64,000 bases of DNA from Rubellimicrobium arenae (GCF_017916275.1 NZ_JAFMST010000010.1:2726-66725); one strand, 5' to 3'. Counted from the first letter of the stretch, positions 1 to 10,410 are shown. The notes: generated by a model from the letters alone, not told the origin. Numbers and translations are program-made.

Positions 1-259
1 CCGCCTGGATGGTCTCGTAGTTCGCCGGATCGGTCCAGCCGTTTCCGTCCGACCAGTCCGGGCTGTTGGTCGTCACCGTCTCCCAGGTGCCTTTGCTGCG
101 GTCCAGCCGCAGCGTCACCATTCCTGCATTGGCCCGCGCCAGCAGGTAGAGGTCATCGCCGACCCCGACCGCCTGGATGGTCTCGTAGTTCGCCGGATCG
201 GTCCAGCCGTTTCCGTCCGACCAGTCCGGGCTGTTGGTCGTCACCGTCTCCCAGGTGCC
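1..259. repeat. Tandem 168-bp coding repeat with a 91-bp identical core
   Basis: Bases 1-91 and 169-259 are identical, giving a period of 168 bp (56 codons, frame-preserving). The sequence between the cores differs, so only part of each unit has been homogenised. It lies inside the repeat protein gene and probably continues off the left edge. Confidence 0.9.
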
Positions 260-682
260 GCTCTCGGGCCGGAAACGCAGGGTCCTGATGCCTGTGTCGG
301 CCCTCGCCAGGAGATAGAGCTGATCGCCCAGCCCAACCGTCTGAAACGTCCCGATGTTGGCCGGGTCCGACCAGCCATTCCCTTCGGACCAGTCCGGGTT
401 GCTAGGCCCAACAGGCTGCCAGGCATCGGTGCCGGAGTCGAGGCACAGCACCCCCAAACCGTCACGAGCCCAGGCCAGCAGGAAAAGGTTGTCCCCGACC
501 GTCACTCCGTCGACGACCTTGTACCTGCTGCCGTCACCGCCGGGCTGTTGTCCGGTCGTGGCTGGCTGGCAGACCGGCGCTGCCGAAGGTCTGGTGTCCG
601 GCGCCCGATACCATTCCATCCCTGCCCAGCTCGCTCCCCCCAGGACAGCGAGAGCAGCGGCAGTCCAAACCATTGGTGACAT
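1..682 (-). CDS. Repeat protein with 56-residue beta-propeller-like repeats (5' part only)
   Basis: The minus strand is open from the left edge to an ATG at 682, preceded by GAGG at good spacing; an in-frame ATG at 727 is an alternative without such a site. The N-terminus has one hydrophobic stretch (about residues 4-20), a signal peptide or anchor. After a short low-complexity linker come about three copies of a 56-residue unit. Each unit contains GDDLYLLAR or a close variant, then a strand ending TWETVTTNS, then PDWSDGNGW-TDPAN. The aromatic and Asp/Gly pattern resembles propeller or tectonin-type lectins, but I do not recognise a named family. The two units nearest the left edge share a 91-bp identical stretch, so the array is expanding or being homogenised. 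The C-terminus lies outside the window. Confidence 0.7.
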   Translation of the reverse strand, partial: MSPMVWTAAALAVLGGASWAGMEWYRAPDTRPSAAPVCQPATTGQQPGGDGSRYKVVDGVTVGDNLFLLAWARDGLGVLCLDSGTDAWQPVGPSNPDWSEGNGWSDPANIGTFQTVGLGDQLYLLARADTGIRTLRFRPESGTWETVTTNSPDWSDGNGWTDPANYETIQAVGVGDDLYLLARANAGMVTLRLDRSKGTWETVTTNSPDWSDGNGWTDPANYETIQA

Positions 683-1792
683 GATCCGCCTCAGCGATTG
701 CACAAGCAACAGGAGCGATTTCACCATGAGGGTTCGCGGCGTTCGACTACTCCTTTCGCAGGGCCGGCCCCGCCCGACGGCGCGTTCGATACCTTTCCCC
801 CCGATGCACAGGGCTTCTCCACGGTCGGCTGGCCATGGGCTCCGCCTTCGGGCGAGGCGCCATACTGCGAAAGGGTCCCGCGACCCATCGTAGGGCGTAG
901 ACTGGAGACCGGTTCGCCCACCTTATCGGGCAGGAGCGGCCCCCGAAGAACGGGGCGGCAGGTGCCGAAGCGATCGCGTTCCCGCGTGGAGTCCCGAAAT
1001 GGACCCGGTTGTTACGCGACCCAGGACCAGGAACCCCGCCGATCCTGTTTCAGACCTGCAGGTGGCGTGTTCCCGAACCGGCAGAGTTGGTGCGCGCTCG
1101 TCGCCCAGTCCCGGAGGATGGCGGCTCATGGCCCATTCTGCCGTCGAAGGACGGGCGAGCGCAGGCCCACGACTCATTCAGACGCGGCAGGGTACAGGTG
1201 AGCGGCCATCGTGGTGCCCGAGGCTGGATCCATGATGACAAGGCCCCGTCATCGCTGACGAGGGAGGCGCCATCGCGGCTTGGCTCGCGCTGGTTCCGGC
1301 CCGGCCCGGCTCGATCACGTCCCGCAATGCCCTTGGACGCCGCCGGCGTGCGCGGGCGTGGCTCCCGGCAACGTTCCGCGCCGGCGCCCTCTCGTCCTCC
1401 CTTGGTCGTGGTGGCGCGAAGCTGCACGAGGGGAGGGCGCGCGGACAACCGGTCAGCGACGGAAGGCCCAGGGGTCCCAAAGGTCAGATCGGGGGATCGC
1501 ATCTCCCGGCGACTTTCAGCCTGGCCGATCGGGCGCGGCAGGCGCCTGCTCGGTCCTCGCGGTCCCCCGCCCCTCCGCGAAGGTGAATGTCGAAAGCCTC
1601 GCGTTGCCTCGTGCGGGCCGGTGTTCACGCCGAACACTCGCCTTGCAAGGGCCTCAGGGCCGACCCGGGTCCGCCTGACCGAGCCTCTACCACTTATGGG
1701 TACATCTCCGTGGAAGCTACGCCCTCTGCGGCACTTGGTCCGGGCAGGAATGTCGGCCCATACACCTGTGTCTCTGATCTGGCGGAGGCTTC
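683..1792. other. Gene-poor 1.1-kb stretch
   Basis: Between the divergent repeat protein and the GTPase gene I find no reading frame with recognisable protein features. The open frames on both strands are arginine- and proline-rich, as expected from out-of-frame GC-rich DNA. The two flanking promoters must lie here. No RNA gene, obvious operator or mobile element was seen. Confidence 0.5.
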
Positions 1793-3088
1793 ATGTCGCA
1801 AGGTCCACGCCTGCCTGTCACGGTCCTGTCCGGCTTCCTGGGCTCCGGCAAGACGACGCTCCTCAATCACGTCCTGCACAACCGTGACGGCCGTCGCGTC
1901 GCGATCATCGTGAACGACATGTCGGAGATCAACATCGACGCTGACCTTGTTCGCACCGGCGGCGCGGCGCTCAGTCATACCGATGAAGCGCTCGTCGAGA
2001 TGACGAACGGCTGCATCTGCTGCACCTTGCGCGAGGACCTTCTGACCGAAGTGCGGCGACTGGCCGGCGAAGGTCGCTTCGATCATCTCCTGATCGAGTC
2101 GACCGGGATCTCCGAGCCCCTGCCGGTCGCCGCCACCTTCGCGTTCCGCGATGAGGACGGACGCTCGCTGGCCGATGTCGCCGAGCTTGATACCATGGTG
2201 ACGGTGGTCGATGCCGTGAACCTCCTGCGGGACTTCGACAGTCACGACTTCCTCCGGGACCGAGGAGAGACCCGCGACGACGGCGACCAGCGTAGCCTGG
2301 TGGAACTGCTGGTCGAACAGATCGAGTTCGCCGACGTGATCGTGCTCAACAAGGTGTCCTCCGCCCCACCGGAGGCCCTGGCTGCCGCGCGACGCATCCT
2401 CGCGGGGTTGAACCCACGGGCCCGCAAGATCGAAGCCGATCATGGGCGCGTGCCGGTCGGCGCCGTGCTGGATACTGGCCTGTTCGCCTTTGAAGAGGCC
2501 CGACGCAACCCGCGCTGGGTGCGCGAACTCTACGGCTTCGCCGATCACAAGCCAGAGGACCTGGAGTACGGCATCGATTCCTTCGTCTACCGCGCCCGGG
2601 CGCCGTTCGAACCGGAGCGCATTCGCGACCTGCTGACCAGCGATCTACGTGGCGTGCTGCGCGGCAAGGGGCACTTCTGGGTGGCCACGCAGCCGGACCT
2701 CGCCTTTGAGTTCAGCCTGGCCGGAGCGGTGACGGTGATCAAGCCCGGGGGGCGGTGGTGGGCTGCGGTGCCGCCACAGGCCTGGCCGAGAGATCCGGCC
2801 AGCCTGAATCGCATCCGCACGCAATGGCAGGTGCCCTTCGGCGATCGTCGGCAAGAGCTCGTGTTCATCGGCACGGGGTTGCAGAAGCAGCGTCTTCAGG
2901 CCGCGCTCGACGCTTGCCTGATCCGCGACGTCGGGCGCCTGACGCCCGGGGTCCCGGTTCGCCGGCCCCACCCCTTTGGCGGCGGCTCGCGCCTGGATGC
3001 CGAAGGGCCGGGAGAGCTGAGCCGGATGCTCTCGGCGGGTGGACCGCCACCAAGGAACGACACTGGCCGGCCCCTTCGGCCGCCCTGA
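1793..3088 (+). CDS. COG0523 (CobW/YjiA/ZigA-type) GTP-binding metallochaperone
   Basis: A 431-residue G3E-family GTPase. The start is fixed by GGAGG five bases upstream of the ATG. Walker A GFLGSGKT is at residues 14-21, the family CxCC metal motif (GCICCTL) at 74-77, and an NKxD-like motif beginning NKVS near 186. The C-terminal half (about 265-370) fits the CobW_C domain, followed by a short Arg/Pro-rich tail. Proteins of this family couple GTP hydrolysis to delivery of Zn, Co or Fe to client enzymes in the cytoplasm. The subgroup and metal cannot be assigned here; no cobalamin genes are nearby and no clear Zur box was seen. The RTX gene follows after only 25 bases, so the two may be co-transcribed. 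Confidence 0.85.
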   Translation: MSQGPRLPVTVLSGFLGSGKTTLLNHVLHNRDGRRVAIIVNDMSEINIDADLVRTGGAALSHTDEALVEMTNGCICCTLREDLLTEVRRLAGEGRFDHLLIESTGISEPLPVAATFAFRDEDGRSLADVAELDTMVTVVDAVNLLRDFDSHDFLRDRGETRDDGDQRSLVELLVEQIEFADVIVLNKVSSAPPEALAAARRILAGLNPRARKIEADHGRVPVGAVLDTGLFAFEEARRNPRWVRELYGFADHKPEDLEYGIDSFVYRARAPFEPERIRDLLTSDLRGVLRGKGHFWVATQPDLAFEFSLAGAVTVIKPGGRWWAAVPPQAWPRDPASLNRIRTQWQVPFGDRRQELVFIGTGLQKQRLQAALDACLIRDVGRLTPGVPVRRPHPFGGGSRLDAEGPGELSRMLSAGGPPPRNDTGRPLRPP

Positions 3089-3113
3089 GAACTGAGATGG
3101 CTGGGAGGGCGTG

Positions 3114-6100
3114 ATGGCGGACAATCGCATCGTGCTGGAGAACGCACGGACCGATGGAAGGATGGACCGCTCCTACTGGGATGCGGCCTCGAGCAAGCAG
3201 ATCGAGGGGTTCGCCCGCGATTTCAGCGTGAACGCGGGCCATGGCGTCGACTTCAGCGTCAACGTCAACGGCGGCGCCGGCAGCGACTACAAGGTCGAGA
3301 TCTTCCGCTTGGGGTACTATGGCGGCTCCGGCGCACGCGAGGTGGCATCCTGGGTCAACACGGACGCCAAGGTGCAGCCCAATGCCCTTTATGACCCGGC
3401 CCGCGGACTCAAGGACGCCGGCAACTGGTCGATCACCGATCACTGGGACGTTCCGGCCGACGCGGTCTCAGGAGTTTATCTTGCGCGCCTGCAACGGCTC
3501 GATGCGGCGGGCAACCCCGTCGGCGGAGCGACCAACCAGATCCCCTTCGTGGTGCGCAACGACGGCGTTGCCGCCGACGTGGTGCTGCAGACCTCCGATA
3601 CGACCTGGCAGGCTTACAATGGCTGGTTCGGCAACAACGGTCAGGTTGGAGCCAACTTCTACGGCGACGCCAGCGGCACCGTAAGCCACCCCGCCGTGGC
3701 GGATCCGGGCGGGGGCGCCCAGAACCGGGCCTATGCCGTCAGCTACAACCGTCCCTTCATCACGCGAGACGGGACAAGCCCGGCCTCAGGTCCGCAGGAC
3801 TACCTCTTTGGGGCCGATTATGCGGCGGTGTCCTGGCTGGAGAAGAACGGCTACAGCACCTCCTACATCTCGGGCGTGGACACGGATCGGCTGGGCGCGG
3901 ACTACCTGAAGAACTACAAGGCCTTCATCTCGGTTGGCCATGACGAGTACTGGTCGGGCGGGCAGCGGGCAAATGTCGAGGCCGCACGCGATGCGGGCGT
4001 CAACCTGCTCTTCTGGTCCGGCAACGAAGTGTACTGGAAAACGCGCTGGGAAACCTCGATCAGCGCCGACGGCACGCCCTACCGCACTTTGGTATGCTAC
4101 AAGGAAACTTGGGCGAATGGCGACCCGAATGCCGGGCCGGAGGATTACGCCAACATCGATCCGTCCAACACCTGGACCGGCACATGGCGAGACGTCCGCT
4201 TCCTGGCCGCGCAGGATGCCGCCGGGAACTACATCGCGGGAGGCACCGCCCCCGACCCCATCTCCGGCCTCTACCCGAACTGCCACTGCGCCGAAACGCA
4301 GCTGACGGGCCAGCTCTTCCTGGCCGATGACGCCGGTGGAGGCTCCGGAGCCGCTCTGAACATTCCTGCCGGCTTCGGCGGCCTGCGCGTCTGGCGCGGG
4401 ACGGCGGCCACGGACGGCGAGATGAACGTCGCGCCCGGCGTGCTGGGCTATGAATGGGATGTGTCCCCCGACGATGCCAACCGGCCTGCCGGGCTCATCA
4501 AGCTGTCGGAAACCACCGTCGATTGGAGCTCGGTTCTCCAGGACCAGGGCAACAGGACGGCGCCCGGGCGAGCGACGCACAACCTGACGCTCTACCGCGA
4601 CCCGGAGAGCGGTGCCCTGGTCTTTGCCTCCGGCACGGTGTTCTGGAGCTGGGGGCTGAGCAATCAGCACGACAGCTCGCCCTATGGCGCCACCATCGAG
4701 AGCGCACTCCTGAAGCAGTTCGCCGTCAACATGTTCGCGGACATGGACATCCAGCCGGGATCCCTGGACCCGCTGCTCAAAGTCGCGGTGAAGTCCACGG
4801 ACATCACTGGCGCCCGCGCCGACATGGTCGACCTGCCCGCCCAGGTGGCCGCGCTGTCGACCCTGACCCTGACCGGCACCGCCACGGACAACGACGGGAT
4901 TGCCGCCACAACGGATGGACGGGTGGCGCTGGTCGAGGTCTCGTTGGACGGCGGCCAGACCTGGAAGGCGGCGCAAGGCACCACGAACTGGAGCTATCAG
5001 TGGCGTCCTACGGTGCAGGGCACCTACGACATCCGTGTCCGCGCCATCGATGACAGCCTGAACGTCACCGGGCTCACTCTCGACCAGGACACGGTCACCG
5101 TGACGGCCCCGCCCCGGCCCGCCACCTTCAGCCTGTTCGACCCTGGTGTGGCGCTGCCTGCGGCGACCCGCACCTACAATGACGGCCAGAGCCTTGAACT
5201 GGGGATGCGCTTCAACGTCAGCGAGGCCGGCACGGTAACCCAGCTCAAGTACTACCGAGGAACCTCGGATGCCGGCGACACGGATGTTCGCGAAGGCCAC
5301 CTGTGGCGCGCCAGCGACGGCGCATTGCTGGGAACCGTGACCTTCACCTCCACGGCCGGGCAGTCCGGCTGGCAGGTGGCGAACCTGTCCGTGCCTGTCG
5401 GTCTGGTGGCTGGGGTGGATTACATCGTCTCGTACAAGACGGCCAACAACTACGTCGCGACCGAAGGCTTCTTTGCGCCCGCCAACGATGTCGCGTTCGA
5501 CGGCCTGGACGACAACGCCTTCTCCGACCCCTTCGTCATGGTCCATGCTCCCCAGGATACCGGGACCGGTGTGGCCGGGAACGGCGTCTACGAGTACGGC
5601 ACAGGGCTTGTGGTCCCCAGCAACACCTATCGGGCCACCAACTACTGGACCGATGTCACCTTCCGCCCCAATCCGACCGCACCGAACAGCCCGCCGGTCT
5701 TTGCGACAGGCGATTTCACGGTCGCGGAGAACAGCTTTGCCGTCGGCACGGTCCAGGCCACGGACGCCAACAGCGACGCCCTCACCTATGCCATCGCCGG
5801 GGGGGCGGATGCAGCTCTGTTCAACCTGAACGCCTCCACCGGGGCGCTGACGTTCAAGGTGCCGCCAAACTTCGAGGCGCCCGGCGATGTGGGGGCGGAC
5901 AACATCTACGACCTGAGGCTCAGCGTCACCGACGGGCTTTCCGCGGCGGTCTTCACGAACGTCCAAGTCCGCGTCACCGACGTCAACGACGCGCCGGTGG
6001 CGCTGGTGCTCAGCAACGCCACCGTGTCCGAGGCCGCCACGGCTGGACAGGTGGTGGGCGCCCTGATGGGCACTGACCCCGATAGCGGCGACACCCTGAC

Positions 6101-7778
6101 TTACCGGCTCGTGGACTCCGAAGGCGGGCGGTTCGTCCTCAGCGGCAACCAGCTGGTCGTGGCCGTGGGCGCGGCGCTCAACCGCGAAGCGGCGGCCTCC
6201 TACAGCGTCACCGTGCGGGTGACGGACGCGGACGGAGCAAGCCTGGACAAGAGCTTTGGGATCGAGCTCATCGACGTGGACGAGTTCGACGTCACGAAGC
6301 CTGTCGACGGCAACACCGCTGCCAACGTGGTGAATGTGGGCGCGGCCGCGGGGACCACGGTCGGAATCACGGCCCTGGCCTCCGATGGGGACGCCACGAC
6401 CAATACGATCACCTATTCTCTCACCGACGATGCGGGCGGCCGCTTCGTCGTCAATCCCACCTCTGGCGTGGTGACCGTGGCCACGGGCGCAAGCTTCTCC
6501 ACGAGCACCCCTTCGCACCAGATCATCGTGATGGCCACCTCGGCCGACGGCTCCACCGCCTCCGAAACGCTCCAGGTCAACGTCACCGAGGCCGCGCGCC
6601 TCAAGGTGACCCTGACCAACGGCAGCGACATCTATACCGCTCCGGACAACCGCTCCTACGAGGTGCAAGGGCTCTCGGGCTCCGACTCCATCACAACCCT
6701 CGGCGGCAACGACCTGGTGAACGGCGGCGCGGGCAACGACACCATCTCCACCGGCGAGGGCCAGGACATCATCGAGGTCACCGGCACCACGGCTGGGGAG
6801 GACGCGATCAACGGCGGAGCCGGGACCGACCTTCTCCGCGCCACCGTTGCCGGCACCCTCATCCGCCTTTCCAGCCTTTCGGGGATCGAACAGATCTCGG
6901 CCAATGGCCTTGCCAATGTGAAGGTCGTCGGAACCGGCGCGGCCAACACCTTCGATCTGGCGGGCGTCACGCTCACCGGGATTACCGCCATCGACATGGC
7001 CTCCGGCAACGACACCCTGGTCGGCTCGGCGGGCCATGACACGATCTTGGGCGGCAGCGGCACGGACAGCCTGGACGGGGGCGCCGGCAACGACGTGATC
7101 GACGGCGGCACCAGCAGCGATGTGCTGAATGGCGGTCTGGGCGACGACCGCTTTCTCATCGGCCCGAGTCCCGGGACCGACCAGATCAACGGCGGCGGCG
7201 GCCTCGACACGGTCGAGATCGGGACCACGGGCATCACCGTCTCGGTGGGCAACCTCGCGAACGTCGAAGTGGTGACCACCACCTTCGCCAATGTGACGCT
7301 CTCGGGGACGGCCGGGGCCGACGTCATCAGTTACGCGGAGATCAGGTGGTCCGGGCTGACCCTGGTCGACGGCGGCGCGGGCAACGACACCATCCTGGGC
7401 GGTCCGGAAGGGGACCGCCTTGCCGGGCGGGCCGGGGCCGACAGCCTGTCGGGCGGAGCCGGCGAGGACGACTTCGTCTACTTCGCGGCGACCGACAGCC
7501 GGGGCACGACGGCGGATACCATCCTCGGCTTCGACGTCGGTCTCGACGACATCGACCTGTCGGCCATCGATGCGAACTCGCTGGTGACCGGAAACCAGGA
7601 CTTCACGTTCATCGGCGACAGCGCCTTCTCCCGGGTGGCCGGGCAGCTGCGGGCCGACACGACGAGCGTCCCCGGACAGACCCGCATCTTTGCCGACATC
7701 AACGGCGATGGCCGCGCTGACATGGAGATCCGCTTGGACGCCACCCTGATCCTGACGCGGGATGACTTCGTGCTTTGA
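3114..7778 (+). CDS. Large secreted RTX protein with N,N-dimethylformamidase-beta-like, DUF4082 and cadherin-like domains
   Basis: 1554 residues. The ATG at 3114 lies five bases after GGGAGG; the GTG at 3111 is too close to it. Residues about 10-530 match the C-terminal region of N,N-dimethylformamidase large subunit, including the stretch AFISVGHDEYWSGGQ. An Ig-like segment follows (about 545-660), then a DUF4082-type domain (about 670-840), then cadherin-like repeats (about 850-1180) with DVNDAP-type linkers. Calcium-binding nonapeptides such as GGAGNDTI cluster near 1195-1220, 1300-1350 and 1415-1450. The C-terminal 100 residues are acidic, as expected for type I secretion. There is no N-terminal signal peptide, again typical of type I substrates, and no secretion genes are nearby. 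Domain calls are from recalled family patterns; enzyme activity is unproven. Confidence 0.85.
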   Translation: MADNRIVLENARTDGRMDRSYWDAASSKQIEGFARDFSVNAGHGVDFSVNVNGGAGSDYKVEIFRLGYYGGSGAREVASWVNTDAKVQPNALYDPARGLKDAGNWSITDHWDVPADAVSGVYLARLQRLDAAGNPVGGATNQIPFVVRNDGVAADVVLQTSDTTWQAYNGWFGNNGQVGANFYGDASGTVSHPAVADPGGGAQNRAYAVSYNRPFITRDGTSPASGPQDYLFGADYAAVSWLEKNGYSTSYISGVDTDRLGADYLKNYKAFISVGHDEYWSGGQRANVEAARDAGVNLLFWSGNEVYWKTRWETSISADGTPYRTLVCYKETWANGDPNAGPEDYANIDPSNTWTGTWRDVRFLAAQDAAGNYIAGGTAPDPISGLYPNCHCAETQLTGQLFLADDAGGGSGAALNIPAGFGGLRVWRGTAATDGEMNVAPGVLGYEWDVSPDDANRPAGLIKLSETTVDWSSVLQDQGNRTAPGRATHNLTLYRDPESGALVFASGTVFWSWGLSNQHDSSPYGATIESALLKQFAVNMFADMDIQPGSLDPLLKVAVKSTDITGARADMVDLPAQVAALSTLTLTGTATDNDGIAATTDGRVALVEVSLDGGQTWKAAQGTTNWSYQWRPTVQGTYDIRVRAIDDSLNVTGLTLDQDTVTVTAPPRPATFSLFDPGVALPAATRTYNDGQSLELGMRFNVSEAGTVTQLKYYRGTSDAGDTDVREGHLWRASDGALLGTVTFTSTAGQSGWQVANLSVPVGLVAGVDYIVSYKTANNYVATEGFFAPANDVAFDGLDDNAFSDPFVMVHAPQDTGTGVAGNGVYEYGTGLVVPSNTYRATNYWTDVTFRPNPTAPNSPPVFATGDFTVAENSFAVGTVQATDANSDALTYAIAGGADAALFNLNASTGALTFKVPPNFEAPGDVGADNIYDLRLSVTDGLSAAVFTNVQVRVTDVNDAPVALVLSNATVSEAATAGQVVGALMGTDPDSGDTLTYRLVDSEGGRFVLSGNQLVVAVGAALNREAAASYSVTVRVTDADGASLDKSFGIELIDVDEFDVTKPVDGNTAANVVNVGAAAGTTVGITALASDGDATTNTITYSLTDDAGGRFVVNPTSGVVTVATGASFSTSTPSHQIIVMATSADGSTASETLQVNVTEAARLKVTLTNGSDIYTAPDNRSYEVQGLSGSDSITTLGGNDLVNGGAGNDTISTGEGQDIIEVTGTTAGEDAINGGAGTDLLRATVAGTLIRLSSLSGIEQISANGLANVKVVGTGAANTFDLAGVTLTGITAIDMASGNDTLVGSAGHDTILGGSGTDSLDGGAGNDVIDGGTSSDVLNGGLGDDRFLIGPSPGTDQINGGGGLDTVEIGTTGITVSVGNLANVEVVTTTFANVTLSGTAGADVISYAEIRWSGLTLVDGGAGNDTILGGPEGDRLAGRAGADSLSGGAGEDDFVYFAATDSRGTTADTILGFDVGLDDIDLSAIDANSLVTGNQDFTFIGDSAFSRVAGQLRADTTSVPGQTRIFADINGDGRADMEIRLDATLILTRDDFVL

Positions 7779-7980
7779 GCCATCCGGGTGTCTTGTCCGC
7801 CGGGACCGCGTCGCCCGCGCCCCGCTGATCTTCGATCCTTCCAGGATCGTGTTCCCGTCCTTGGCCCAGGTCGTGCTGGATGATCAGCCAGCTCAACGCA
7901 GTCCAGAGCTCCGGGCGGAGGGCCGGTGACCTGACCATCCGGACGTTTGAGGAGGAGCCAAGGCCCGGTATGTCTTCCGC

Positions 7981-9117
7981 ATGACTGAGATCATCGACTC
8001 GGTAGTGGTCGGCGCGGGCGTCATAGGCCTCGCGATTGCACGTCAGCTGGCTGTCTTGGGCCACGAAGTCTTCGTGCTCGATCGTGAGATGGATTTCGGC
8101 CTGCACACAAGTTCGCGCAACAGCGAGGTCATACATGCGGGCCTGTATTATCCTCCGGGTTCGCTGAAGGCGGCGCTCTGCGTACGTGGAAAAGCTCTGC
8201 TTTACGACTACTGCCGGCGCAGGGGCGTGCCTCACCGGCAACTGGGCAAGATCATCTTCGCCACTCGGCCATCCGACGAGGCGGTCCTTGATGCCATCGA
8301 GGCGAACGGGCGTGGAGCGGGCGTGGAGGACCTCCGGCGGTTGGGGCGGGCCGAGGTCGGCGCTCTGGAGCCTGCTCTGGACTGCCAGGCTGCGCTGCTC
8401 TCGCCATCGACGGGCATCGTTGATTCACGGGCGCTGATGACGTCCTTCCTTGAGGAGATCTCCGCCGCCGGGGGATCATTCGTGGGCCGGTCGGAGGTTA
8501 CGCATCTGTCACGTCAGCCGGGGGGCTGGGGCCTTCATCTTGGTGGCGAAGCGGAACCCATGGCAGTGGCGCGTAACGTGATCAACGCAGCCGGGTTGCA
8601 CGCCAGGACGCTGGCTGATCATACCGAAGGGCTGGACGCCCGTTTCCGGCCGAGAGTCCGCTACGCCCGTGGCGTCTATTTCACCTACTCGGGTAAGGTG
8701 CCGTTCTCGCACCTGATCTATCCGGTGCCGGTGCCGGGGGGGCTGGGCACTCATCTCACTCTCGATCTGGCGGGCGGTGCCCGGTTCGGGCCGGACGTGG
8801 AATGGATCGAAGACGTCGACTACAGCATCGATCCGGGGCGCAAGCCCGCGTTTCTTGCCGCAGCGCGTGCTTTCTGGCCCGACATCGATCCCGACCGCCT
8901 GAGCCCCGGCTATGCAGGCGTCCGTCCAAAGCTGAGCGGCCCCGGTGAACCACAGGCCGACTTTGCGGTCATGGGACCGGCCGAGCATGGCCTTGAGGGG
9001 CTCGTGAACCTGTTCGGGATCGAATCGCCCGGCCTGACTTCGGCGCTCGCGCTTGCCGAGGACGTGGTGCTCCGGCTAGAGGCATCCCCTCGGAGCGAGG
9101 GGGTACGCCTGGTCTGA
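7981..9117 (+). CDS. FAD-dependent oxidoreductase, L-2-hydroxyglutarate oxidase (LhgO) type
   Basis: 378 residues of the DAO superfamily. The FAD-binding GxGxxG is at residues 11-16 (GAGVIG), with the acidic end of the second strand at VLDRE. The segment HTSSRNSEVIHAGLYYP (about 42-58) is characteristic of LhgO/YgaF-like enzymes, and the C-terminal FGIESPGLTSALALAE is the conserved FAD-contact helix. LhgO oxidises L-2-hydroxyglutarate to 2-oxoglutarate and passes electrons to the quinone pool. The gene stands alone, with about 200 bases upstream free of genes. Another 2-hydroxyacid or glycerol-3-phosphate-like substrate cannot be excluded. Confidence 0.8.
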   Translation: MTEIIDSVVVGAGVIGLAIARQLAVLGHEVFVLDREMDFGLHTSSRNSEVIHAGLYYPPGSLKAALCVRGKALLYDYCRRRGVPHRQLGKIIFATRPSDEAVLDAIEANGRGAGVEDLRRLGRAEVGALEPALDCQAALLSPSTGIVDSRALMTSFLEEISAAGGSFVGRSEVTHLSRQPGGWGLHLGGEAEPMAVARNVINAAGLHARTLADHTEGLDARFRPRVRYARGVYFTYSGKVPFSHLIYPVPVPGGLGTHLTLDLAGGARFGPDVEWIEDVDYSIDPGRKPAFLAAARAFWPDIDPDRLSPGYAGVRPKLSGPGEPQADFAVMGPAEHGLEGLVNLFGIESPGLTSALALAEDVVLRLEASPRSEGVRLV

Positions 9118-9522
9118 TGGCGTGGGCGGCTCCGTTCTCAGTACTTCGCCGTGCCGAGCTGGTGCCGTGACGACCCGCAGAAGCGAGGGCCGTCCCCTGA
9201 CGATCAACGCGCCCGACCGATCATCCCCGATCAGCTGGGCTGGCGCCTGGTGCGCCTGGAGCTGACGGGCTGGCTTGTCGATCGCGACAGGGCCCCGGAT
9301 CAACCTGACCAGTTGCTGATCCGGCTCCTCGATGAGAGCCGCCGGAAAGCAGGAAAGGTCCGCCGTCAGGAGGAGGAAGTTGAACAGGCTGCCGAGGGGG
9401 CAGTCGCTGCCAAGGAACCTCCTGGTGGGCCGCAGGAAGGGCGCGAGATGAGACGATGCGTATCCTGAGACGTCTGCGCCGCCGCAGCCAAGGCCCACGG
9501 ACCTGCCGCGTGCGTTGCCTGA
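9118..9522. other. 405-bp gap between convergent genes
   Basis: Open frames exist on both strands (about 105 residues plus, 140 residues minus), but neither shows a known motif, convincing ribosome binding site or sensible composition. I call no gene and see no clear terminator hairpin. Confidence 0.4.
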
Positions 9523-10410
9523 TCAGCGGGCCTGCCGCCGGAGGGCCTCGATCACCACGGCCAGGGCCGGGGCGATCTGCCGTCGACTTGGGTCGTAGAG
9601 GTGACAGCCCGGGGCGGGCGGGCACCAGTCCGCCAGCAGCTGGACAAGGCGACCCTCGGCCAGAGCCGCTGCCGCTACGTCCTCGGGCAGGTAGGCCAGG
9701 CCCAGGCCTGCCACGGCCGCCTCGCGCGCCGGCGTCACGTCGTTCACGGCCAGTGGCCCCTCGACCCGGACGTCGAGAATCCGGCCCTCCTTCGCGAACT
9801 CCCACGCGTAGAGGCTCCCCGACGTGGTCTGGCGGTAGTTGATGCAACGGTGCGCCGTCAGGTCCTGCGGCATCACCGGCCTATCCCGCCCTTCCAGGTA
9901 GGCCGGCGCCCCGACCACGATCCAGCGCAGGTCGGGCCCGATGCGGACCGCGATCATGTCGCGCTCCACCGCCTCGCCAAGCCGGATGCCGGCGTCGAAG
10001 CGCTCGGCCACGATGTCGATGAAGCGGTGCTCGATGACGGCTTCGACGCGCAGGTCCGGGTAGAGCGGCAGGAGACGCGCGAGCGCGGGCCAGAGGATTG
10101 TCTCGTAAGCGTGCTGGCTGGTGGTGATCCGCACCGTGCCCGCCGGGGTGTCGCGTAGCTCGGTTAGCGCCGCGAGCTTCGCCTCTATCGCCTCGAGTCC
10201 CGCCCGCGCGGCGCGCAGGAGCCGCTCACCCGCTTCCGTCGGCGCGACCCTCCGCGTGGTGCGGGTCAGGAGCCGCACGCCCAGGCGCTCCTCGAAGGCG
10301 CGCATCGCGTGGCTCAGGGTGGACTGCGTGAGCCCGAGCCGTGCCGCAGCGCGGGTGAAGCTCCGCTCCTCGGCCACGGCCAGGAACACGGTCAGGTCCT
10401 CGCGGCGCAT
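9523..10410 (-). CDS. LysR-family transcriptional regulator
   Basis: 295 residues, normal length. The N-terminal winged HTH (residues about 3-60) reads LTVFLAVAEERSFTRAAARLGLTQSTLSHAM, the standard LysR signature; a periplasmic-binding-protein-like effector domain follows from about 90. It is divergent from the broken MFS exporter gene with 152 bases between them, the usual position for a LysR that controls an exporter plus SDR operon. Both presumed targets are inactivated here while the regulator is intact. Effector unknown. Confidence 0.9.
   Translation of the reverse strand: MRREDLTVFLAVAEERSFTRAAARLGLTQSTLSHAMRAFEERLGVRLLTRTTRRVAPTEAGERLLRAARAGLEAIEAKLAALTELRDTPAGTVRITTSQHAYETILWPALARLLPLYPDLRVEAVIEHRFIDIVAERFDAGIRLGEAVERDMIAVRIGPDLRWIVVGAPAYLEGRDRPVMPQDLTAHRCINYRQTTSGSLYAWEFAKEGRILDVRVEGPLAVNDVTPAREAAVAGLGLAYLPEDVAAAALAEGRLVQLLADWCPPAPGCHLYDPSRRQIAPALAVVIEALRRQAR

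Noticed and set aside
1009-1887. A 292-codon plus-strand frame before the GTPase gene
   Set aside because: It is Arg/Pro-rich, has no family match, and overlaps the 5' end of the GTPase gene in another frame.
3786-7037. A 1083-codon open frame antisense to the RTX gene
   Set aside because: The translation is Gly/Arg/His-rich with no domain match. It mirrors the codon pattern of the repeat-rich RTX gene, whose plus-strand frame shows clear domains.
9151-9468. A 105-codon plus-strand frame between the LhgO-like and LysR genes
   Set aside because: Charged low-complexity translation, no ribosome site, and an equally long frame on the opposite strand.
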